Assembly (NCBI GenBank): GCA_028753945.1
Contig: JAPNXP010000005.1
Location: forward strand, 1,116,001 to 1,180,000
Reading direction: 5' to 3'
Source of the DNA: Hexactinellida sp. DTS-2022
Taxonomy: Eukaryota > Porifera > Hexactinellida
Length of the DNA stretch: 64,000 nucleotides
The notes under the pieces are model-generated. The model did no database searches, was not told the DNA's origin, and saw nothing but the letters and a program-made list of their open reading frames with translations. The position numbers and the translations under genes were made by a program. Shown here one piece after another: positions 54,544-64,000 of this stretch (the stretch's first letter is position 1; each line of letters begins with the position of its first letter).

Positions 54544-56583
54544 GGGTATCCTGTACTGATATTTTGACACCCGACGACCTAATGTTTTTATTGCGTTTTT
54601 GGATAGTACTAAATATTCTAAGATATCCCTGAGATTATTAGAGTTCTACTATGCATATATCCCTAGTTATGAACTAGACAATGTCAATATAGGCCTAATC
54701 CATACTCGCCAAGAAATTACAAAAAAAATTTATGTTAGTTTTTAGCGCGAAACATGTCAATATTAAATTATACCTGAGTCAATACTCAATGTTTTAAAAG
54801 ATCTCGAAATATGCTTTTTCTTTAATCTACTCTATGTTATTGTCATTTTTGTGAAATTGGTCAAAAATAACCACTTTTTTTCATTAAAAGTATACTAATT
54901 CAATTTTTTTGTATTATAATGGCTAAACTCAGGTCTTTTAAAACATGCGCCTACTTATCTTGAGCATTTTAAAAAAAAGTTTGACTTTCTAGAATAAAAA
55001 TTCTCTTTTTTACATCCATATGCCCAAATGGTCTTTTTTACACCTTCATAATTAGCATTTAATTAATTTGTGTCGAAGTGGCTGAGTCCAGAATATGAAA
55101 GTGCGAAGAAAAGGAGTTACTAAACTGCATAAAATAGATAATGTCATTTGAAATTGAATTAGACTATTTTTATCAATTTAGAGCTAAGCTCTATCTCATT
55201 TGGATCAGAAGTTGGATTTTTGTCAGCTTTTTAACATATTGACACTTTGACACCACCATATTTGGGCATTTGAAATCAGAACACATCATTCGATTCATAA
55301 TATAACCCCAAAAGTTTATCCAATGAGTAAGAAATAGTATCATGATGTGATTATAATTTTAGAGCTAGTCTCTGGTGTCCAGAGATCAAGAGTTACAAAA
55401 TTTGCTTAGTCATCAAAATTGGGCACATCAAATTACCATATATGGTCATGTTAAAAAGTATGACACCTAGAGCCCGAAAATGTATTATAAACGTATAGAA
55501 AGTCAGGTATTTACAGTATTTTCTGATGGCTATAATCATTATATCTCAAAGGGTTTCTGAAATATCAACAGGTGTGAAATGTGTGATTTTTTGCCCCCTG
55601 CTGTGGCCCAAAAGTCCATAACCTAACGAATAATGATTGGATCGTGTCGTGTAACGTCTCATTTTGTGCGCAAATGCTATTTCCATCTTTGTATTACCAA
55701 ATTGGGGTTTTATATAATACATTATTGCATATTTTAGGGCCTTGAGGTGTGAAAATATGACAAAACAGACAAAACCATAGTCATAAATTGGTCATAACTC
55801 ATGATATATTAATGTAAAAGTGTTGAAACCAAATGCTACGCATAGATAAGAAGCTGGCGCATTTTTCTGAAGAATAACAGAATTATTCTGCTGTCCAATT
55901 TCCCACAGTAATATATGAGAACCGGGTACTTGCATACCCTTCATATTCTTTTATGCCCCTAATTTCCTAATTTTTGACATATTCCTGAACTTTTTGACGT
56001 GAACCTGTATATTTTGACCTGTAGATTCCGAATTTTTTAATTTTGGGAACAATATATGGCAGTGCAGAATTTTATCACCTCTTTTGTTGTTGAAATTCGG
56101 AAAAATTCGTGGGCCGCAGCCTTAGATTGCATATAAAACCAAAAATAATTATCAGAAAGTCAAAAAAATTCTCTGGGGTAACACATGATACATCTTCAGT
56201 CCCTTGAACTAGAATTGAAATTTTTTCTCCTAATATTTTAGAACGATAGTTTAGTGCACGACTGCGTTTTATGATTATTTTGAAAAAATGCCCTTTAGCA
56301 TCGTTTCTTCTGCAAAAATAAATAAAATAAAAATTATTACTGAGAGGAAATAGTCTCATTATAATATGTTCAAAAATTCAAAAAGATTCAACAATTTTTG
56401 AAAAAATGTCATGCCCATATAAGGAAGTCGACGTCTTATTATATTAAAAAACACCATCTTGATTGAAAATTAAGAAAAAAAAATCATAGAAGTCAATCTC
56501 TATCTCATCTAGAGTATTCCTAGTAGTAAATTATGCAATTCTGAGATTCACCGTGAACGCCCGAATATCAATACAAGATACCC
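54544..56583. mobile_element. TTAA-flanked element, 2040 bp, non-coding
   Basis: Ends GGGTATCCTGTACTGATATT and, on the other strand, GGGTATCTTGTATTGATATT, with TTAA on both sides (54540-54543 and 56584-56587). It interrupts a family A unit at ACAAACTTT|AATTTATCAATTGG, and other copies show the empty site. TTAA duplication points to piggyBac or Kolobok superfamilies. The interior is AT-rich with no transposase; a 94-codon frame at 56075-56359 has no recognisable domain. Confidence 0.85.
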
Positions 56584-59500
56584 TTAATTTATCAATTGGT
56601 CCTTATGGCACGTGCAACCTATACAAGTGGATGTTGACACCTTGAGGTGATGATGACATCGTCAAAAAAATGTGTCTTTACAATTTTGTTAATTCGATAT
56701 TAAAAATGGGCTATTTGATGTTGGGTGATGACCCAACTCTCAAATAAAAAATGCTGAGTCATCACTTATTATATTCTACTGAAACTTGAATATGTTTGAA
56801 AGGAAGTGAGTAAAATGGAAACTTCCACCACTCTAAGGGTCGTTGCCTTCCGAAACACCTCTCTGAAATAATTTAACACCTTTATAGTGATGATGACTTT
56901 GCGAAAAAAAATCCAAAATTGCAGCCTGTGCCGATAGCATGTTCCTTTGGAGGCACTATCAATAAACCACCACCAAAATATAGTGCCACCAAAGGAACAT
57001 GCGTCGGCACAGCTGCAATTTTGGATTTTTATTTTTATTATTTTTATTATTTTTTCTCCGTAGACGGTGCCCTGGCCAGAGCTTTATAGTTGATGGGCTT
57101 AAACTTTGCATGTAGGTGCGATGGGACCGTCTAATTTGCACCTGGGGTAACGATTTTTGATTAAGAAATTTTTGACACATCTTTAACACCTTTCAAATTT
57201 TGTCTGGTCCATAACTCAAAAATTGTTTTACTAAACCCCCAAATTTTATTTCATACTTGGATTCACCATAAAATTCTGCGTTTGATGGGTGAAGAAAATT
57301 TTCAATAAATGGTTTAATTTCTGCCATAAATGGGGGTTGAAATTTCTTTGTTTACTCACACTTCAATTTCAGTAAAAGTGTTAAATCTAATTCCATTGTT
57401 TCAACTTGTAATAATTATATTGATTTAACTTGTTAAATCCTACTCTAGTGATTCAACTTGCTATAATTATATTGATTTAACTTGTGAATTCAAGCTGGCT
57501 TCTATTTTGCAATTGAAAATTAAGATTATATATTTCATAACAACGACATATTATGTGATTATATTTACTTCTGCGAGAATATAATTGCACTGTTAATATA
57601 CTGACGTAATTAATTATAAATAATTCAGTTTGTATTTAACTTATATAGAAGCTTCCAATTTGTATATTAGAGGTTATCGAGTGTGCGGAATTGAAATTTG
57701 ATAGATAAATTAATTAATTAATTATTTATGACAAAATAATTGAACTTAATAATTGTATGTTGACATTGAAATTGGTGTCATATTATAAATAATATTAATA
57801 ATTATTTATACTAATTAATTAAATATCATAAATCTCAGAGATCATAGAAGATAGAAACAAACTTTCAATATATCAATTGGTCCTTATGACACGTGCCACC
57901 TATACAAGTGGGTCTTGACACCTTGAGGTGATGATTACATCGTTAAAAAAATGTGTATTTACAATTTTGTTAATTCGATATTTAAAATGGGTTAGTTAAT
58001 GTTGGGTGATGACCCAACACCCACTTAAAAAATGCTGAGTCATTACAGATTATATTCTACTGAAACTTGAATATCTCTTTAATGAAGTGAGCTGAATGGA
58101 AACTTCCACCACTCTAAAGGGTCGTTGCCTTCTGAAACACCTTTCTGAAATAATTTAACACCTTCATAGTGATGATGACATGGCGAAAAAAAAATCCAAA
58201 ATTGCAGCCTGTGCCGACAGCATGTTCCTTTGGAGGCACTATCAATAAACCAACAACAAAAAATCCAAAATTGCAGCCTGTGCCGACGCATATTCCTTTG
58301 GTGGCACTATATTTTGTTGGTGGTTTATTGATAGTGCCTCCAATGGAACATGCTGTCAGCACAGCTGCAATTTTGGATTTTTTTTCGCCATGTCATCATC
58401 ACTATGAAGGTGTTAAAATATATCAAAAGGTGTTACAGAAGGCATCGACCCTTAGAGTGGCGGAAGTTTCCATTTAGTTCACTTCATTTTAGAGATATTC
58501 AAGTTTGAGTAGAATATAATAGATGATGACTCAGCATTTTTATGTGAGTGTTGGGTCTTCACCCAACTTCAAATAACCCATTTTAAATATCGAATTCACA
58601 AAATTGTAAAAATACATTTTTTTGACGATGTCATCATCACCTCATGGTGTCAAGACTCACTTGTATAGGTGGTACGTGGCATAAGGACCAATTGATAAAT
58701 TGAAAGTTTGTTTCTATCTTGTATCATCTCTGAGATTAATGAAATTTAGCTAATTAGTATAAATATTTAATTAATAAATTAATAATTTAACATCATTATT
58801 ATGTACAGCAAAATAAATAAAGTTCAATTATTTGCACTTATTATTAATTTAAATCGAATTTCACTATCATATTTGAATTCAGCGCACTTCGATAACCCCA
58901 ATAATCCAATTGGAACCGTCTATAAGTTAAATACAAAAGGAATTAATTATAATAAATTACGTCAGTACATTAATTGTGCAAGAATATTCTCGCGAAATAA
59001 ATATAATCACTTTATCTGTCGTTGTTGTGGAATGTAAAATGTTAACGGTTCTATCATAAACCATCTTTAGTTTAATGCCATTCATTACTTATTGATAATA
59101 AATTAAATTATTAGTTATTTATTTTAGCAATGTTATCCACGGTGAGTTGAGTAAAGTCAACAAATTCCTTATATTATAATATTTTATTTAATCCATTGTA
59201 TAGTAATACTACAATAAATAGAAGCCAGCTGGAATTTATAAGTTAAATCAATATAATTATCGCAAGTTGAATCACTAGAGTAGGATTTAACAAGTTAAAT
59301 CAATATAATTATTACAAGTTGAAACAATGGAATTAGATTTAACACTTTTACTGAAATTGAAGTGTGAGTAAACAAAGAAATTTCAACCCCCATTTATGGC
59401 AGAAATTGACCCCTTTATTGAAATATTTTTTCTCCCATCAGACGCAGAATTTTATGGCGAATCCAAATGTGAAATAAAATTTGGGGGTTTAGTAAAACAA

Positions 59501-62500
59501 TTTTCAAGTTATGGACCAGACAAATTTTGAAAGGTGTTAAAAATGTGTCCAAAATTTGTTAATCAAAAATCGTAACCCCAGGTGCAAATTAGACGGTCCC
59601 ATCGCACCTACATGCCAAATTTAAGCCCTCAATGTATAAAGGTGTGGCAGGGGCACCGTCTACGGAGAAAAAATAAAAATAATAAAAAAATCCAAAATTG
59701 CATCCTGTGCCGACGCATGTTCCTTGGGTGGCACTATATTTTGTTGGTGGTTTATTGATAGTGCCTCCAATGGAACATGCTGTCGGCACAGGATGCAATT
59801 TTGGATTTTTTTTTCGCCAAGTCATCATCACTATAAAGGTGTTAAATCATTTCAAAAAGGTGTTACAGAAGGCATCGACCCTTAGAGTGGTGGAAGTTTC
59901 GTTTTAGTTCACTTCCTTTTAGCGATATTCAAGTTTGAGTAGAATATAACAACTGATGACTCAGCATTTTTTATGTGAGTGTTGGGTCATCACCCAACAT
60001 GAACTAACCCATTTTTAATATCGAATTAACAAAATTGTAAAAACACATTTTTTTAACGATGTCATCATCACCTCAAGGTGTCAAGACCCACTTGTATAGG
60101 TGGCACGTGCCATAAGGACCAATTGATAAATTGAAAGTTTGTTTCTATCTTGTATCATCTCTGAGATTAATGAAATTTACCTAATTAGTATAAATATTTA
60201 ATTAATAAATTAATAATTTAACACCAATTTCAATGTCAACTTATATTTATTAAGTTTAATTATTTTGTCATAAATAATAAATAAATTAATTTGTCCATCA
60301 AATTTCAATTCCGCACACTCGATAACCCCTAATAAACAAATTGGAAGCATCTATATAAGTCATATACTGACTGAATTAATTATAATTAATTACGTCAGTA
60401 TATTAACAGTGCAATAATATTAACGCAGAAGTAAATATAATCACATAATCTGTCGTTGTTGTGGTATGTAAAATCTTAATGGTTCCATCATAAACCATCT
60501 TTAGTTTAATGCCATTCATTCATTACTTATTGATAATAAATTAAATTATTAGTTATTTATTTTAGCAATGTTATCCACGGTGATTTGAGTTTAGTCAACA
60601 AATTCCTTATATCATTATATTTTATTTAATCCATTGTATAGTAATACTACAATTAAATAGAAGCCAGCTGGAATTTATAAGTTGAATCAATATATTTATC
60701 TCAAGTTGAAACAATAGAGTAAGATTTAACAAGTTAAATCAATATAATTATTACAAGTTGAAACAATAGAATTAGATTTAACACTTTTACTGAAATTGAA
60801 GTGTGAGTAAACAAAGAAATTTCAATCCCATTTATGGCAGAAATTAAACATATTTTTGAAAATATTCCTCTCCCATCAGACGCAGAATTTTATGGTGAAT
60901 CCAAATGTGAAATAAAATTTGGGGGTTTAGTAAAACATATTTTGAGTTATGGACCAGACAAATTTTGAAAGGTGTTAAAGATGTGTCAAAAATTCGTTAA
61001 TCAAAAATCGTAACCCCAGGTGCAAATTAGACGGTCCATACGCACCTACATGCCAAGTTTCAGCCCATCAACTATAAAGCTCAGGCCAGGGCACCGTCTA
61101 CGGAGAAAAAATAATAATAATAATAATAATAATATAAAAAATCCAAAATTGCAGCTGTGCCGACGCATGTTCCTTTGGTGGCACTATATTTTGGTGGTGG
61201 TTTATTGATAGTGCCTCCAATGGGACATGCTGTCAGCACAGCTGCAATTTTGGATTTTTTTTTCGCCATGTCATCATCACTATGAAGGTGTTAAAATATA
61301 TCAAAAGGTGTTACAGAAGGCATCGACCCTTAGAGTGGCGGAAGTTTCCATTTAGTTCACTTCATTTTAGAGATATTCAAGTTTGAGTAGAATATAATAG
61401 CTGATGACTCAGCATTTTTTATGTGAGTGTTGGGCCTTCACCCAACTTCAAATAACCCATTTTAAATATCGAATTCACAAAATTGTAAAAATATATTTTT
61501 TTGACGATGTCATCATCACCTCAAGGTGTAAGACTCACTTGTATAGGTGGTACGTGGCATAAGGATAAATTGATAAATTGAAAGTTTGTTTCTATCATGT
61601 ATCATCTCTGAGATTAATGAAATTTAGCTAATTAGTATAAATATTTAATTAATAAATTAATAATTTAACATCATTATTATGTACAGCAAAATAAATAAAG
61701 TTCAATTATTTGCACTTATTATTAATTGAAATCGAATTTCACTATCATATTTGAATTCAGCGCACTCGATAACCCCAATAATCCAATTGGAACCGTCTAT
61801 AAGTTAAATACAAAAGGAATTAATTATAATAAATTACGTCAGTACATTAATTGTGCAAGAATATTCTCGCGAAATAAATATAATCACTTTATCTGTCGTT
61901 GTTGTGGAATGTAAAATGTTAACGGTTCTATCATAAACCATCTTTAGTTTAATGCCATTCATTACTTATTGATAATAAATTAAATTATTAGTTATTTATT
62001 TTAGCAATGTTATCCACGGTGAGTTGAGTAAAGTCAACAAATTCCTTATATAAATTAATTTAATTTAATCCATTGTATAGTAATGCTAGAATTAAATAGA
62101 AGCCAGCTGGAATTTATAAGTTAAATCAATATAATTATCGCAAGTTGAATCACTAGAGTAGGATTTAACAAGTTAAATCAATATAATTATCGCAAGTTGA
62201 ATCACTAGAGTAGGATTTAACAAGTTAAATCAATATAATTATTACAAGTTGAAACAATAGAATTAGATTTAACACTTTACTGAAATTGAAGTGTGAGTAA
62301 ACAAAGAAATTTCAACCCCCATTTATGGCAGAAATTGACCCCTTTATTGGAAAATTTATTCTCCCATCAGACGCAGAATTTTATGGCGAATCCAAATATG
62401 AAATAAAATTTGGGGGTTTAGTAATACATATTTTGAGTTATGGACCAGACAAATTTTTAAAGGTGTTAAAGATGTGTCCAAAATTTGTTAATAAAAAATC

Positions 62501-62930
62501 GTAACCCCAGGTGCAAATTAGACGTCGACTCCGAACCTACATGCCAAGTTTCAGCCCATCAACCATAAAGCTCTGGCCAGGGCACCGTCTACGGAGAAAA
62601 AATAATAATATAAATAATAATAAAAAAAAAATCCAAATTGCAGCCTGTGCCGACGCATGTTCCTTTGGTAGCACTATATTTTGTTGGTTGTTTATTGATA
62701 GTGCCTCCAAAGGAACATGCTGTCGGCCAGGCTGCAATTTGGATTTTTTTTTCGCCAAGTCATCAACGCCCAAGGTGTGAAGAACCATTTGTTATTTGGT
62801 CGGAGTCACAAGGAACAATTGTTGAATTTGAAGTTTGTTTCTATCATAAACCATCTAGAGTTTAATGCCATTCATTCATTATGTATTGATAATAAATTAT
62901 ATTATTAGTTATATATTTTAGCAATGTTAT

Positions 62931-63349
62931 CCACGCTTGAGTTGAATTAAGTCAACAAATTCCTTATTTAATTTAATTTGTTTTAATTCATTAAATAGTA
63001 ATACTAGAATAAAATAGAAGCCAGCTGCAATTTATAAGTTAAATTAATATAATTATAGCAAGTTGAATCAATAGAGTAAGATTTAACAAGTTAAATCAAT
63101 TTAATTATTACAAGTTGAAACAATGGAATTAGATTCAATATAATTATTACAAGTTGAAACAATGGAAATTGATTTAACAGTTTTACTGAAACTGAAGTGA
63201 TGGGGAAATACAGGAGATTGGCACCCCAATTATGGCACAAACCTAGGCTAAGTTGAACATTTGTGAATTGCCAAAAGGTGTAGAATTTAATTCTCTATCC
63301 GTACATGTAAATTTTATCAAGCTCAATATTAATTATTTCATGTTATGAG
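62931..63349 (+). repeat. Family A relative, degenerate
   Basis: Carries GAAGCCAGCTG and repeated ACAAGTTGAAACAATGG blocks found in inverted family A units; the order ends at the hAT MITE. Confidence 0.55.
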
Positions 63350-63923
63350 CAGGGTTGTAAATAAATCATTTTTTTTTTCTCAAATCAAATCAAATCAAAT
63401 CATTTTAGATTTAAAATTATTTCAAATCAAATCATTTCAAATCATTTGAGATTTCAAATCATTTCAAATCAAATCAAATCAAATATTTGAAATTTCAAAT
63501 AATTTCAAATCAAATCAAATCAAATATTTGAAATATTTGAAACTTTCAAATCATTTCTGAATCACTGTCAAAACGTATAGAAATTTTGAAAATGATCTTA
63601 TATATTTGAAATTGAATTGAAAATGACGTGAAATATACTAAAGCGATTTGGATTCGATTTGAAAATGATTTACCGAATATTATTTGAAAATGATCTGAAA
63701 ATGATCTGAAAAATGATTCGAAAATGATTTGAAATAATTTCAAATCAAATCAAATCAAATCATTTGAGAATTCAAATATTTTCAAATCAAATCATATCAA
63801 ATCATTTGAGGATTCAAATAATTTCAAATCAAATCAAATCAAATCATTTGAGAATTCAAATTCTCTTAAATCAAATCAAATCAAATCAAATATTTGAAAT
63901 ATTTGATTTGATTTACAACACTG
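63350..63923. mobile_element. hAT MITE of AAATC/ATTTG repeats, 574 bp, with 8-bp duplication
   Basis: Starts CAGGGTTGTAAATAAATC and ends GATTTGATTTACAACACTG, flanked by GTTATGAG at 63342-63349 and 63924-63931. Almost the whole interior is AAATCAAATCATTTGA-type simple sequence. The first 24 bp recur at 44058, next to the satellite. Confidence 0.85.
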
Positions 63924-63931
63924 GTTATGAG

Positions 63932-64000
63932 CCATAATTAGTTTAAATAGGTGCTAAAATTATTTGATCAAAAATCGTAACCCCAGGTGCAAATTAGACG
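63932..64000. repeat. Family A start, cut by window end
   Basis: Reads AAAATCGTAACCCCAGGTGC, the inverted unit block, up to the last base. Confidence 0.6.

Larger units (their letters stand above)
49258..62930. repeat. Family A array: direct then inverted units of about 1.2-1.65 kb
   Basis: Each unit runs TCTCCGTAGACGGTGCCCTG ... GCACCTGGGGTTACGAT ... CTGACGTAATTAATTATAA ... CTCAGAGAT ... ACACCTTGAGGTGATGATGA ... GTGATGATGACATGGCG, then the hairpin. Hairpins are near 49155, 50565, 52220, 53665, 56910, 58195 (half), 58260-58385, 59690, 61140 and 62630. Units are in plus orientation up to about 58.25 kb and reversed afterwards. Arms 49258-52345 and 58260-61107 form a long inverted repeat; some 210-240-bp stretches are identical in translation. 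The left arm carries an extra 229 bp of satellite (50690-50920). No protein-coding gene is supported. Confidence 0.85.

Noticed and set aside
49258..62930. Tandem Helitron array
   Set aside because: Units begin with TC and end near a hairpin, but no CTRR end, A/T target or Rep/helicase fragment could be shown, so I left the family unclassified.

Overview
The window looks like a piece of an invertebrate animal genome. It is AT-rich, full of DNA transposons and MITEs, and carries a few host genes of metazoan families (NFRKB, PARG, HMCES) with spliceosomal introns. The first three host genes are packed head-to-tail on the minus strand with only 33 to 49 nt between each stop codon and the next splice-acceptor-like AG. 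That layout is typical of lineages with spliced-leader trans-splicing and polycistronic transcripts, such as tunicates, flatworms and some cnidarians. I cannot name the species.

Layout. 1-3 kb: the 3' end of a MULE transposase, then a frameshifted P-element transposase. 3-7 kb: an AT-rich repeat family (called 'family A' below) built around a ~125-bp hairpin, with MITE insertions. 7.09-12.95 kb: a nested composite. A hAT element with a perfect 8-bp target duplication contains a foldback element (itself carrying a hAT MITE) and a degenerate Ginger1-type transposase gene (integrase plus OTU protease). A 236-bp element carrying a complete hammerhead ribozyme has inserted into that Ginger1 gene with a 6-bp target duplication. 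13.5-16.3 kb: a fragment of a DUF4139-like gene abutting a long-TIR element. 16.7-17.9 kb: a palindromic satellite. 17.9-20 kb: family A units.

20.7-28.9 kb is a GC-rich host gene cluster on the minus strand, in transcription order NFRKB (two exons), PARG, and a large low-complexity protein of 1120 aa. 30.5-34.4 kb is a second integrase-type DNA transposon with ~450-bp inverted repeats. 35.2-38.3 kb is a P element whose two-exon 998-aa THAP transposase has no visible lesion. 42.1-43.0 kb is an intact HMCES gene.

44-63 kb is a repeat landscape with no genes. It holds inverted and direct copies of family A, including a ~3-kb-arm inverted repeat (49.26-52.35 against 58.26-61.11 kb), a 2.04-kb TTAA-flanked element, palindromic satellite units and several hAT MITEs with exact 8-bp duplications. 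The item I consider most likely to be new is the small hammerhead-ribozyme mobile element at 12.2-12.5 kb. It is caught as a clean insertion, because removing it and one target duplication restores the interrupted reading frame.
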